In this document: in pieces, positions 52,193-61,400 of the stretch
Layout: the number at the start of each line of letters is the position of its first letter
Position numbering within the stretch: position 1 is the first letter of the stretch
From: Pseudoxanthomonas sp. X-1
GTDB taxonomy: Bacteria; Pseudomonadota; Gammaproteobacteria; Xanthomonadales; Xanthomonadaceae
Reading direction: 5' to 3'
DNA length: 64,000 nt
NCBI RefSeq assembly: GCF_020042665.1
Contig: NZ_CP083376.1
Location: forward strand, 2,888,001 to 2,952,000
Notes under the pieces: generated by a model
Databases searched by the model: none
What the model was told of the DNA's origin: nothing
The model's input: only the letters and a program-made list of their open reading frames with translations
Translations under genes and position numbers: made by a program

Positions 52193-53677
52193 ATGTCCAC
52201 GTCCGTTCCCCCACGCCTGCACGGCAGGCTCGCCGTGGCGCTGACCTGCGCGCTGGTGCTGGCCGGCTGCGCCAGCAGCCACGGCCTGACCACCAGCGGC
52301 CAGCCGCTCGACGCAGACACCCTTGGCGCCCGCCAGGTGCTGGGCAGCGATGCCTTCAGCGCCGCCGCCTTCCCGCGCCAGGACTGGTGGAACGCGCTGG
52401 GCGACCCGCAGCTGGACGGCCTGATCCGCGAGGCCCTGCAGGGCAGTCCGTCGCTGGCCGCGGCCGACGCGCGCCTGCGCCAGGCCAAGGCCCAGGCCGG
52501 GTTGGCCGATGCGCAGCGCAAGCCCACCCTCGACGCCACCGGCGAATACAGCGGCGTGCAGCTGCCCAAGGGCCTGGCCGGCCCGGAGATCGGCGGCGAT
52601 GTGATGTGGGCCAACGTGCTGATGCTGGACTTCAAGTGGGCACCGGACCTGTGGGGCGGCCAGCGCGCCGCCTACGAGGCCGCCGTCGGCCAGGCGCGCG
52701 CCGCCGAGGTCGACGCCCAGGCCGCGCGCCTGACCCTGTCGGCCAACATCGCCCGCACCTACATCTCGCTGTCGCAGGCCTATGAGGCGCTGGACGTGGC
52801 GCGCCGCGAGCAGCAGCGCTCGGGCCGCCTGCGCGACCTGAGCCAGCAGCGCGTGGACGCCGGCCTGGACAACAACCTGCAGCTGCGCCAGGCCGAGAGC
52901 ACCATCGCCGGCGCGCGCCAGCAGGAGCAGGCCGCCCAGCAGCAGATCGACGCCCTGCGCAATGCGCTGGCCGCCCTGCTCGGCAAGGGTCCGGACCGGG
53001 GCCTGACCATCGCCCAGCCCAAGCTGCTCGCCGCGCCCGCACCGTCGGTGCCCGGCGTGCTGCCCAGCGAACTGCTCGGCCATCGCGCCGACGTGGTCGC
53101 CGCGCGCTGGCGCGTGGAAGCGGCCAACCGCGGCATCGACGCGCGCAAGGCCGCCTTCAAGCCCAGCGTGAACCTGTCGGCGATCGTCGGCCTGGCCTCG
53201 GGCAACCTGTCGGACCTGTTCGACAGCGACGCGGTGCTGGGCCTGGGCGGCCCGGCGATCAGCCTGCCGATCTTCGACGGCGGCCGCCTGCGCGCCAACC
53301 TGGACAACGCCGACGCCCAGTACGACCTGGCCGTGGCCGGCTACAACGACGCCCTGGTCGGGGCCATGCGCGAGGTCGCCGACGCGGTCCAGTCGGCGCG
53401 CTCGCTCGATGCGCAGGTCGCCTCGCTGACCGAGGCGCGCGATGCGGCGCAGAAGGCCTACGACCTGGCCTCCAGCCGCTACGACGCCGGCCTCGGCAGC
53501 CAGCTGGACGTGCTCGCCGCGCAGCGACCGCTGCTGCAGCTGGAACAGCAGCTGGCCGACCTCCACGCCCGCCGCTACGTCGCCGTGGTCGATCTCGACC
53601 AGGCCCTGGGCGGCGGCCTGCCGCTGACCGCGCCGACTCCCTCTTCCACCAATACCGCCGATACCTCCACGCCATGA
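52193..53677 (+). CDS. emrC: Outer-membrane efflux lipoprotein, NodT/OprM type
   Basis: TolC-like channel of the tripartite pump. 494 residues. Lipobox LAGC (Cys near residue 24), then two OEP repeats with long coiled-coil helices (e.g. ARREQQRSGRLRDLSQQRVDAG; TEARDAAQKAYDLASSRYDAG) and short barrel strands. Its stop overlaps the emrA ATG by four bases (ATGA). The order R-C-A-B is that described for Stenotrophomonas EmrCAB. Confidence 0.92.
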   Translation: MSTSVPPRLHGRLAVALTCALVLAGCASSHGLTTSGQPLDADTLGARQVLGSDAFSAAAFPRQDWWNALGDPQLDGLIREALQGSPSLAAADARLRQAKAQAGLADAQRKPTLDATGEYSGVQLPKGLAGPEIGGDVMWANVLMLDFKWAPDLWGGQRAAYEAAVGQARAAEVDAQAARLTLSANIARTYISLSQAYEALDVARREQQRSGRLRDLSQQRVDAGLDNNLQLRQAESTIAGARQQEQAAQQQIDALRNALAALLGKGPDRGLTIAQPKLLAAPAPSVPGVLPSELLGHRADVVAARWRVEAANRGIDARKAAFKPSVNLSAIVGLASGNLSDLFDSDAVLGLGGPAISLPIFDGGRLRANLDNADAQYDLAVAGYNDALVGAMREVADAVQSARSLDAQVASLTEARDAAQKAYDLASSRYDAGLGSQLDVLAAQRPLLQLEQQLADLHARRYVAVVDLDQALGGGLPLTAPTPSSTNTADTSTP

Positions 53678-54870
53678 ACACACAGACTCCCACCGCCCAG
53701 GCGGACGCGCAGCCGCCGAAGAAGAGCAACCGCAAGCGCTCCCTGCTCATCCTGCTCCTGGTGATCGTCGTGGCCGGCGCGGGCTGGATCGCCTACGAGC
53801 TGCTGTACGGCCGCTGGCACCAGAGCACCGACGACGCCTACGTCGCCGGCAACATCGTCTCGATCGTGCCGCAGACCATGGGCACGGTGGTCAGCATCGA
53901 CGCCGACAACGGCATGCGCGTCCAGGCCGGCCAGCCGCTGGTGCACCTGGATCCCAACGACGCCCAGGTCAGCTACGACCAGGCCGTGGCCAACCTCGCC
54001 GGTACGGTGCGCCAGGTGCGCGGTCTGTACAGCAGCGTGGAGTCCAGCGAATCGGACCTGCGCGCCCGCCAGGTCGCCGTCGATCAGGCGCGCGCCGACG
54101 TCAAGCGCCGCGAAGGCCTGGTCGCCACCGGCGCGGTCTCGCGCGAGGAGCTGGCCCACGCCCGCGACATCCTGGCCTCGGCCGAGGCCGCCCTGGGCGG
54201 CGCGCGTGGCAACCTGCAGCGCACCCGTGCGCTGGTCGATGCCACCACCGTGTCCAAGACCCCGCAGGTGCAGGCCGCGTCCTCGCAGCTGCGCCAGGCC
54301 TACCTCAACCTGCAGCGCACGGCGATCCTCGCGCCGGTCTCGGGCTACGTGGCCCAGCGCCGCGTGCAGCTGGGCCAGCAGGTCCAGCCCGGCACCACGC
54401 TGATGACGATCGTGCCGATCGACCAGGTGTGGATCGAAGCCAACTTCAAGGAGACCCAGCTGGGCAAGATGCGCATCGGCCAGCCGGTCGAGGTGCATGC
54501 CGACCTGTACGGCGACGACGTCACCTACCAGGGCAAGGTCGACAGCCTGGGCCTGGGCACCGGCAGCGCGTTCTCGCTGCTGCCGGCGCAGAACGCCAGC
54601 GGCAACTGGATCAAGATCGTCCAGCGCCTGCCGGTCAAGATCGTGCTCGATCCCAAGCAGCTGCAGTCCCACCCGCTGCGCATCGGCCTGAGCACGGACG
54701 TCAACGTGAGCCTGAAGGACCAGAACGGCCCGGTGCTGGCGCCCGCCCGCCAGGCCGACGCCAAGCCGCTGATGAGCACGGCCGCCTACGAGAAGCAGTT
54801 GGCCGACGCCAACCAGCTGATCACCTCGATCATCGAGCAGAACCTGCCCGAGTCGGCCAAGACCAACTGA
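53674..54870 (+). CDS. emrA: EmrA membrane-fusion (periplasmic adaptor) protein
   Basis: 398 residues. One N-terminal membrane helix (SLLILLLVIVVAGAGWIAYELL, residues 23-44 in parts), lipoyl half-motifs (TDDAYVAGNIVSIVPQTMGTV and ILAPVSGYVAQRRVQLGQQV), a helical hairpin between them and a beta-barrel domain. It joins EmrB in the inner membrane to EmrC. Confidence 0.95.
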   Translation: MNTQTPTAQADAQPPKKSNRKRSLLILLLVIVVAGAGWIAYELLYGRWHQSTDDAYVAGNIVSIVPQTMGTVVSIDADNGMRVQAGQPLVHLDPNDAQVSYDQAVANLAGTVRQVRGLYSSVESSESDLRARQVAVDQARADVKRREGLVATGAVSREELAHARDILASAEAALGGARGNLQRTRALVDATTVSKTPQVQAASSQLRQAYLNLQRTAILAPVSGYVAQRRVQLGQQVQPGTTLMTIVPIDQVWIEANFKETQLGKMRIGQPVEVHADLYGDDVTYQGKVDSLGLGTGSAFSLLPAQNASGNWIKIVQRLPVKIVLDPKQLQSHPLRIGLSTDVNVSLKDQNGPVLAPARQADAKPLMSTAAYEKQLADANQLITSIIEQNLPESAKTN

Positions 54871-54880
54871 GCACGCCCTG

Positions 54881-56467
54881 ATGTCCACCATCGCCGAAGA
54901 CGCGGGCGGCGGCGCGCCGGCTACTCCCCAGCCGGCGGCGCAGCCGTTCCGCCCGCCGAACATGGCGCTGACCACGATCGGCCTGGCCCTTGCATCGTTC
55001 ATGCAGGTGCTGGACACGACCATCGCCAACGTCTCCCTGCCCACCATCTCCGGCAACCTGGGCGCCAGCGCCAACCAGGCCACCTGGGTCATCACCTCGT
55101 TCGCGGTGAGCAACGCCATCGCGCTGCCGCTGACCGGCTTCCTGACCCGCAAGTACGGCGAGGTGCGGCTGTTCACCCTGGCCACGCTCGCCTTCGTGGT
55201 GGCGTCGTTCCTGTGCGGCATCGCCAACTCGATGGGCCTGCTGGTGGTGGCGCGCGCGCTGCAGGGCTTCGTCGCCGGCCCGATGTACCCGGTGACCCAG
55301 GCGCTGCTGATCTCGATCTATCCACCGCACAAGCGCGGCCAGGCCATCGCCCTGCTGGCGATGGTCACGGTGGTCGCGCCGATCGCCGGACCGATCCTGG
55401 GCGGCTGGATCACCGACAACTACAGCTGGGAATGGATCTTCTTCATCAACATTCCCATCGGCGTCTTCGCCAGCTTCGTGGTGGGGCGGCAGATGAAGGG
55501 GCGGCCCGAACAGCTGCAGTCGCCGAAGATGGACTACATCGGCCTGGCCACGCTGATCCTGGGCGTGGGCGCACTGCAGATCATGCTGGACCTGGGCAAC
55601 GACGAGGACTGGTTCAACTCCACCAAGATCGTGTGGCTGACCATCGTGGCGGTGATCGCCCTGGCGGTCTTCATCATCTGGGAGCTGACCGAGAAGGATC
55701 CGATCGTCAACCTGCGCCTGTTCCGCCATCGCAACTTCACCGCCGGCACGCTGGCGATGGTGCTGGGCTACGCGGCCTTCTTCGCCATCGGCCTGTTGGT
55801 GCCGCTGTGGCTGCAGCGCAACCTGGGCTACACCGCGCTGTGGGCGGGCCTGGCGTCCGCACCACTGGGCATCCTGCCCGTGCTGCTGACGCCGTTCGTG
55901 GGCAAGTACGCCTCGCGCTTCGACCTGCGGCTGCTGGCCAGCTTCGCGTTCTTCGTCATGGCCTCCACCAGCTTCCTGCGCTCGGGCTTCAACCTGGACG
56001 TCAACTTCGGCCGCGTGGCCGAGGTCCAGCTGATCCAGGGCCTGGGCGTGGCGCTGTTCTTCATGCCGGTGTTGACCATTCTGCTCTCGGACCTGGAGCC
56101 GCATGAGATCGCCGCGGGATCGGGCCTGGCCACCTTCGTGCGCACGCTGGGCGGCAGCTTCGCCGCCTCGCTGACCACCTGGGCCTGGAACCAGCGCACC
56201 ACGGTGCACCATGCGCAGCTGACCGAGCACATCAACGCCTACGATCCGGCCATGCAGCAGACCGTGAACCAGCTCGGCCGCGGCGACCTGCAGACCGGCG
56301 CGGTGGCGCTGAACCAGATGATCGGCCAGCAGGCCGCGCAGATCGGCTTCAACGAGATCTTCCACCTGCTCGGCATCATCTTCCTGTCGATCATCGTGGT
56401 GGTGTGGTTCGCCAGGCCGCCGTTCACGGCCAAGGCCGGTGGCGCCGCCGCGGCCGGCGGCCACTGA
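54881..56467 (+). CDS. emrB: EmrB multidrug transporter (DHA2, 14 helices)
   Basis: 528-residue major-facilitator proton antiporter. Motif D1 LDTTIANVSLPTI in helix 1, motif A-like GFLTRKYGEVRLF, motif C GPILGGWITDNYSWEWIFFINIP. Fourteen helices are predicted. Starts ten bases after emrA. A good terminator follows, ending the operon. Likely exports hydrophobic toxicants such as uncouplers and some antibiotics. Confidence 0.96.
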   Translation: MSTIAEDAGGGAPATPQPAAQPFRPPNMALTTIGLALASFMQVLDTTIANVSLPTISGNLGASANQATWVITSFAVSNAIALPLTGFLTRKYGEVRLFTLATLAFVVASFLCGIANSMGLLVVARALQGFVAGPMYPVTQALLISIYPPHKRGQAIALLAMVTVVAPIAGPILGGWITDNYSWEWIFFINIPIGVFASFVVGRQMKGRPEQLQSPKMDYIGLATLILGVGALQIMLDLGNDEDWFNSTKIVWLTIVAVIALAVFIIWELTEKDPIVNLRLFRHRNFTAGTLAMVLGYAAFFAIGLLVPLWLQRNLGYTALWAGLASAPLGILPVLLTPFVGKYASRFDLRLLASFAFFVMASTSFLRSGFNLDVNFGRVAEVQLIQGLGVALFFMPVLTILLSDLEPHEIAAGSGLATFVRTLGGSFAASLTTWAWNQRTTVHHAQLTEHINAYDPAMQQTVNQLGRGDLQTGAVALNQMIGQQAAQIGFNEIFHLLGIIFLSIIVVVWFARPPFTAKAGGAAAAGGH

Positions 56468-56491
56468 GGCACCCACCTTCCGCGCCACAAC

Positions 56492-56521
56492 AAAGGGCCG
56501 CAGCGATGCGGCCCTTTGCTT
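56492..56521 (+). terminator. Terminator of the emr operon
   Basis: AAAGGGCCGCA / TGCGGCCCTTT stem with GCGA tetraloop, followed by GCTTTT. Confidence 0.9.
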
Positions 56522-56550
56522 TTGACAGTACGAGCAGGCCCTCCGCCGTC

Positions 56551-56627
56551 GTTCCCGCGAACGCGGGAACCCAGCGACTTTCGCACGCAAGCAGCCAAGG
56601 CACTCGATCCCCGCGTGCGCGGGAATG
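56551..56627. repeat. Double REP-like palindrome
   Basis: First palindrome GTTCCCGCG-AA-CGCGGGAAC (56551-56570); second TCCCCGCG-TG-CGCGGGAA (56608-56625). The pair of inverted-facing hairpins resembles the GTTCCCGCG/CGCGGGAA elements widespread in xanthomonad genomes. It lies between the convergent ends of emrB and the esterase gene. Confidence 0.75.
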
Positions 56628-56658
56628 ACAGGCTGTTCTCAGCCGCCCCGCCCCGGGC

Positions 56659-57645
56659 TCACAGGATCCCGATCTCCTTCAGCCACTGCTCCAGCAGCAC
56701 CGGCCACATCTTCACTACCGGATGTTGGGACGGGCGCAGCCCGAAGGCGTGCCCGCCCTTGGCGAACAGGTGGACCTCGGCCGGCACGCCGGCCTGCTCC
56801 AGCGCGCGCGCATACAGCGTGCTGTTGCAGATGTCGTCGACCGGATCGTCCCAGTCCTGCAGCAGGAAGGTCGGCGTGGTGCGCGCGGTCACCTTGAAGC
56901 CCGGGGCGAACTTGCCGTCGCGGCACAGGTGCCCGGGGTAGGCCGCGATCGCGAAATCCGGACGGCTGCTGAGCCTGTCGGCCGCGTCCACCGGCGCATA
57001 GCTGGAGGTGAAGATGTTGCTGGCCTGCGCCACCAGATAGCCGCCGGCGGAGAAGCCGATCACGCCGACCTTGGCCGGGTCGATCCGCCACTGCGCCGCA
57101 TGCGCGCGCACCAGCCGGATGGTGCGCTGCGCGTCCTGCAGCGCGAACGGCGTCCTGGGCGTGACCGCGCAGTTGCAGTCCTTGTCGTAGTGGTGGTTGC
57201 CGCCCGGCACCCGGTACTTGGACAGGATGCAGGTCATGCCGCGGGAGGTGATCCAGTCGCAGATCTCGGTGCCTTCCAGGGTGATGGCCAGCATCACGAA
57301 CCCGCCGCCGGGAAAGACGACCACGGCCGCGCCGGTGTTATGCCCCTTCGGCGGGTAGACCGTCATGGTGGGAACGCTGACGTCGAACACGCCCTGCGAC
57401 ACGTCGCCGCCGAGCGCATCCGGCGTGACGCTGGTCCGCACCCGCTCCGGCTTGCGCGTGGTCTCTTCCGGATCCGGCGCGGCGTGTGGCCAGATCGGCA
57501 GCTGCGTCTTGCCATCGGGTGCCTGCCACACCCCGACACGCTCGACGTCCGCCGGGAGCGGATTGGCCGGCGCCGCCAACGCCGCACGACCGGACAGGCC
57601 AAAGACAACCGCCGCACACACCACGCCATACAGGATTCGATGCAT
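56659..57645 (-). CDS. Secreted alpha/beta hydrolase (acetyl esterase/BD-FAE-like)
   Basis: 328 residues. Signal peptide with likely cleavage after ALAAP (about residue 24). The fold shows the oxyanion-region VVFPGGGFVMLA, the nucleophile GFSAGGYLVA and the late His in FAKGGHAFGLRP. Similar proteins deacetylate or de-esterify polysaccharides; substrate here unknown. It is divergent from an AmpR-type LysR regulator (79 bases apart), which may control it. A longer start at 57711 is possible but lacks a signal. Confidence 0.82.
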   Translation of the reverse strand: MHRILYGVVCAAVVFGLSGRAALAAPANPLPADVERVGVWQAPDGKTQLPIWPHAAPDPEETTRKPERVRTSVTPDALGGDVSQGVFDVSVPTMTVYPPKGHNTGAAVVVFPGGGFVMLAITLEGTEICDWITSRGMTCILSKYRVPGGNHHYDKDCNCAVTPRTPFALQDAQRTIRLVRAHAAQWRIDPAKVGVIGFSAGGYLVAQASNIFTSSYAPVDAADRLSSRPDFAIAAYPGHLCRDGKFAPGFKVTARTTPTFLLQDWDDPVDDICNSTLYARALEQAGVPAEVHLFAKGGHAFGLRPSQHPVVKMWPVLLEQWLKEIGIL

Positions 57646-57658
57646 GTTCCGACGCCTT

Positions 57659-57678
57659 CCGACTGAGAAAAAGGTCGG
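57659..57678. promoter_or_regulatory. Inverted repeat between esterase and AmpR-like gene
   Basis: CCGAC-N10-GTCGG lies in the 79-base divergent spacer, near the size of a LysR-type binding site. It is 46 bases before the regulator start. Confidence 0.4.
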
Positions 57679-57724
57679 CGCTATAGTCTGATCCGCCCTG
57701 TACGCGCGCAAAGGATGTTGTCTC

Positions 57725-58624
57725 TTGGCAGCTTCAAGAAGATCTCATGTGCCCGTGGGCCCATCGGTGTCGTTGAACGCGCTCAAGGCCTTCGAAAGCG
57801 CGGCCAGGCACCTGTCGTTCACCGTGGCCGCCGACGAACTCTCGGTCACGCCCGCGGCGATCAGCCATCAGGTCAAGTCGCTCGAGGACCGGCTGGGCGT
57901 GCGCCTGTTCCGGCGCACGTCCAGGGGCCTGGTCATCACCGACGAAGGGCTGGCCCTGGTGCCGACCCTGAGCGAGACGTTCGCGCGCCTGGGCCGGCTG
58001 CTGGAGCAGTTCGAGCACGGCCACCGACGCGAGGTGCTGACGGTCAGCGTCGTGGGCACCTTCGCCATGGGCTGGTTGCTGCCGCGCCTGCAGGCGTTCG
58101 AGGCGCGGCACCCGATGATCGACCTGCGTCTGCTCACCAACAACAACCGCGTGGACGTCGCGGGCGAAAGCCTGGATTTCGCGATCCGCTTCGGCGACGG
58201 CGCCTGGCACGGGCTGCAGGCCGAGCGCCTGCTGGACGCACCGCTTTCACCGCTGTGCTCACCGGCGATGGCCGCGCCGCTGCGCACGCCCGCCGACCTG
58301 AAGGACCTGCCGCTGCTGCGCTCGTATCGGCCGCAGGACTGGCCGGCCTGGTTCGAGGCCGCCGGTTGCGCGACCGTGCCGCTGCGCGGCCCGGTCTTCG
58401 ACGCGTCGACACTGATGGCGCAGGCGGCGATCGACGGCCACGGCGTCGCCCTGGTGCCGCCTCGCATGTTCGCGCGTGAGATCGAAAGCGGGCGCCTGGT
58501 CCAGCCGTTTCCCATCGCCGTCAGCACCGGCGCGTACTGGCTGACGATGTTGAAGAGCCGTCCCATCGCACCGGCGATGTCGGCCTTCAGGCGATGGCTG
58601 CTGGCGGAAGGACCAGGGGCATAG
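57725..58624 (+). CDS. LysR-type regulator, AmpR-like
   Basis: 299 residues. N-terminal HTH (LSFTVAADELSVTPAAISHQVKSLE, 30-54). The effector domain carries the AmpR words VVGTFAMG, NNNRVD, GAWH and PLLRSYR, and residues matching AmpR Thr103, Asp135 and Tyr264 (here Thr112, Asp144, Tyr271), which bind muropeptides in AmpR. AmpR usually sits divergent from a beta-lactamase; here the divergent gene is an esterase. GcvA is the main alternative, but the effector motifs favour AmpR. Confidence 0.8.
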   Translation: MAASRRSHVPVGPSVSLNALKAFESAARHLSFTVAADELSVTPAAISHQVKSLEDRLGVRLFRRTSRGLVITDEGLALVPTLSETFARLGRLLEQFEHGHRREVLTVSVVGTFAMGWLLPRLQAFEARHPMIDLRLLTNNNRVDVAGESLDFAIRFGDGAWHGLQAERLLDAPLSPLCSPAMAAPLRTPADLKDLPLLRSYRPQDWPAWFEAAGCATVPLRGPVFDASTLMAQAAIDGHGVALVPPRMFAREIESGRLVQPFPIAVSTGAYWLTMLKSRPIAPAMSAFRRWLLAEGPGA

Positions 58625-58637
58625 CGCGCCGGGCGCG

Positions 58638-60002
58638 CTAGCGCAGCAGGACCACTTCCTCGGCGCTGGTGGGATGGATGGCGACGGTGTCGTGCAGATC
58701 GTCCAGGGTGGCGCCCAGCTTCACCGCGACCGCGAAGCCCTGCAGGATCTCGTCGGCGTTCTCGCCCATCAGGTGCACGCCGACCACGCGCCGTTCCGGG
58801 CCCGCGCACACCAGCCGGAACAGGCTGTGCTGCGGCGCGTCGGCCAACGCATAGAGCATCGGCCGGAAGGTGGTCGAGTAGACCTTGACCGCCTCCTCGC
58901 CGAACCTGGCCTGCGCTTCCTTCTCGCTCAGGCCCACGCTGCCCATCGGCGGGTGCGAGAACACCACGCTGGGAATGTTGTCGTAATCCAGCTTCGCCTT
59001 GGGCTTGCCACCGAACAGCCGGTCCATCAGCCGCCGCGCGGCGGCGATCGCCACCGGGGTCAGTTCGACGCCGACATCGGTGACATCGCCGATCGCATGG
59101 AGGCCCGCCACGTTGGTGTCCTGCCACGCATCGACCTGCACGTAGCCCTCGTCATCGGTGCGCACGCCGACCGCCTCCAGGCCCAGGTCATGGGTATTGG
59201 GCGTCCGGCCGGTGGCGAAGATCACGCAGTCGTACTCGCCCGGCATCGGGCCGGTGTCGGTGAGCACGCGCGTGGCCTGGCCGTGGCGTTCCAGCGCGGT
59301 CACCTGCATGTCGAAGAACAGGCGGATGCCACCCTGGCGCAGGTTCTCGGCCAACTGGTGGGTCAGGCCGCGGTCGAAGGTTTGCAGCAGGCACGGGCCG
59401 CGCACGAACAGTTCGACCTGGCTGCCCAGCGCCTGCAGCACCCCGGCCAGTTCGACGGCGATGTAACCGCCGCCGATGATCGCCACCCGCGGCGGCGCCG
59501 AGCACAGGTTGAAGAAGCCGTCCGAATCGATCGCCAGTTCCGCGCCTGGGATGTCCGGCCGCTTCGGATGGCCGCCGGTAGCGATCAGCACATGCCGCGC
59601 CTTGAACTCCAGCCCGTCCTCGCAGCGCACCCCGCCCGGCACCAGCCGGCCGCGCGAGGGAATGCGGCTGATGCCGGCCTTGTGCAGCCGGCGACGGTAG
59701 CTGTCGTGGATGCCGGCGATATAGCGCTGGCGATGGACCACGAACTCCTGCCAGTCCAGCGGCCCGTGCTCCACCTGGAAGCCCAGATCGCTGGCCATGT
59801 CCAGATGCCGGGCGATCTCGGCCGCCAGCCACATCGCCTTCTTCGGCACGCAGCCGACGTTGACGCAGGTGCCGCCCAGTTCGCCCGGTTCCAGCAACGC
59901 CACGCTGGCGCCGTACTCGGCCGCGCGGAAGGCGCCGGCCAGCCCCCCGGAGCCGCCGCCGATGACGATCAGATCGAAGGCGCTGTCAGCCGCTGCCTGC
60001 AT
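58638..60002 (-). CDS. gor: Glutathione reductase
   Basis: FAD-dependent NADPH:glutathione-disulfide reductase. 454 residues. FAD site VIGGGSGG; redox pair Cys46/Cys51 in GGTCVNVGC; catalytic His443 and Glu448 in HPTSAEE. In the NADPH site one of the two E. coli arginines is kept (ELFVRG) and the second is Gln (LLQTFD), so cofactor preference may be weaker. It is convergent with the regulator upstream in coordinates, ending 13 bases from it. Confidence 0.92.
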   Translation of the reverse strand: MQAAADSAFDLIVIGGGSGGLAGAFRAAEYGASVALLEPGELGGTCVNVGCVPKKAMWLAAEIARHLDMASDLGFQVEHGPLDWQEFVVHRQRYIAGIHDSYRRRLHKAGISRIPSRGRLVPGGVRCEDGLEFKARHVLIATGGHPKRPDIPGAELAIDSDGFFNLCSAPPRVAIIGGGYIAVELAGVLQALGSQVELFVRGPCLLQTFDRGLTHQLAENLRQGGIRLFFDMQVTALERHGQATRVLTDTGPMPGEYDCVIFATGRTPNTHDLGLEAVGVRTDDEGYVQVDAWQDTNVAGLHAIGDVTDVGVELTPVAIAAARRLMDRLFGGKPKAKLDYDNIPSVVFSHPPMGSVGLSEKEAQARFGEEAVKVYSTTFRPMLYALADAPQHSLFRLVCAGPERRVVGVHLMGENADEILQGFAVAVKLGATLDDLHDTVAIHPTSAEEVVLLR

Positions 60003-60086
60003 GGATGTTCACTCCGCTCGCTTCTCAATGTGTCCTCGCAGCATGCCCGCGTCCCGGCCCACGAGGGGTGAGGACCGCGCGAGGGA

Positions 60087-61328
60087 TCAATGCCTTGTCC
60101 GGCGCGGCGGGCGCGCATAGGTCAACGTGCGCAGCACCCATTCGGCAGGCCCGGCGCGGCCACGCGCGATCCACCATCGGCTCAGCGCCAGCTGCAGCGC
60201 GAAAATCACCAGCGCCAGCGGCAACTGCCAGCGCCGCGCCAACCCGAAGGCGCCCAGGCCATAGCCGTAGAAGAGCGCGGTGCACACCAGCGACTGCAGC
60301 AGATAGTTGCTCAGCGCCAGGCGGCCGGTCGCGGCCAGCGCCGCGCGCAGGCCGCCGGCCACGGGCCGCGCCTGCAGCCAGCGCAGCGTCCAGGCCACAT
60401 ACCCCAGGCAGATCGGCAGGCTCGCCGCCGAAGCCAGCGCGCTGCCGAGGCAGGTGCGCAGGTCAGCGTGGCCCGGCTCGATCCGTGGTGCCAGCCACAC
60501 CGCCAGCGCCATCGCCCCAAGGCCCAGCGGCAATGCGACCCAGCGCATCGCCCACAGGGCACGTGCATGCCGCGACGGCGCGGCGATGACCCCGCCCAGC
60601 CAGCCGCCCACCAGAAACAGGCCGAAGACCTGCGTCGCGTTGATCGGCAGCGCCAACAGGGTGCTGACGAAGTCGTGCAGCCGTTGGCGCGTGGCGGCGA
60701 GGAAGTCGCCATGGGCGTAGGCGTTGACCTGCGCCTGCACATGGGTCTGAACGTTCACCGTCTGGTCGTGCAGGGTCTGCTGCCAGGCAGGATCCTGCGC
60801 CAGCGACGCGCCCATCGCCGCGACGCCCAGCAGTGCTCCCGCCGGTGCCAGGAACAGCACCACGCCGATCCACGCCAGCAGGCCACCGAGGGTCTCGCGA
60901 AACCCCAGCAGCACCAGCCCGCACAGCGCGTAGGTCACCAGGACGTCGCCGGACCAGACCAGCAGCGCGTGGGCAAGTCCGATCAGCAGCAGGCCCGCGC
61001 AGCGCCGCAGCCAGACCGGCGCCAGCGCCCAGCCCTCGCGCTCGGCGCGCGCGGCCAGGCCGGCGAAGCCGGCGCCGAACAGCAGCGAGAACAGCGCGAT
61101 GAACTTGCCCTGCACCAGCACGTAGATCGCCGCATCCACCCAGCGGTCCGCACCGGACAGCGCGGGGTCCACGCCGGTGCCCATCATCGCCGGCGGGCCG
61201 GCGAAGCCCTCCAGGTTCATCAGCAGGATGCCCAGCAGCGCGATCCCGCGCAGCACGTCCATCGCCGGCAGGCGCGCGTCCTCGCCCAGCGGCGCGGGCC
61301 GCGTCAGCGCGGTCGGCTCAACGCGCAT
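60087..61328 (-). CDS. DUF418 integral membrane protein
   Basis: 413 residues with about ten membrane helices. The DUF418/YeiB-type start MDVLRGIALLGILLMNLEGF, the central QGKFIALFSLLFGAGFAGL and the C-terminal TGRLALSNYLLQSLVC are typical. Function is unknown; relatives are sometimes near transport or acyltransferase genes. It follows slyD on the same strand with a hairpin in between. Confidence 0.88.
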   Translation of the reverse strand: MRVEPTALTRPAPLGEDARLPAMDVLRGIALLGILLMNLEGFAGPPAMMGTGVDPALSGADRWVDAAIYVLVQGKFIALFSLLFGAGFAGLAARAEREGWALAPVWLRRCAGLLLIGLAHALLVWSGDVLVTYALCGLVLLGFRETLGGLLAWIGVVLFLAPAGALLGVAAMGASLAQDPAWQQTLHDQTVNVQTHVQAQVNAYAHGDFLAATRQRLHDFVSTLLALPINATQVFGLFLVGGWLGGVIAAPSRHARALWAMRWVALPLGLGAMALAVWLAPRIEPGHADLRTCLGSALASAASLPICLGYVAWTLRWLQARPVAGGLRAALAATGRLALSNYLLQSLVCTALFYGYGLGAFGLARRWQLPLALVIFALQLALSRWWIARGRAGPAEWVLRTLTYARPPRRTRH

Positions 61329-61350
61329 CGCGTCGATCCAAAACGACGAC

Positions 61351-61369
61351 GGCCCGCATCACGCGGGCC
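61351..61369 (-). terminator. Weak hairpin after slyD
   Basis: GGCCCGC / GCGGGCC with five-base loop in the 72 bases between slyD and the DUF418 gene. The T-rich stretch (GTTTTGG) is displaced by about nine bases, so termination would be partial. Confidence 0.45.
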
Positions 61370-61400
61370 GCCGCCAGGCTCGCCGAGGCAAGCGCATGCA

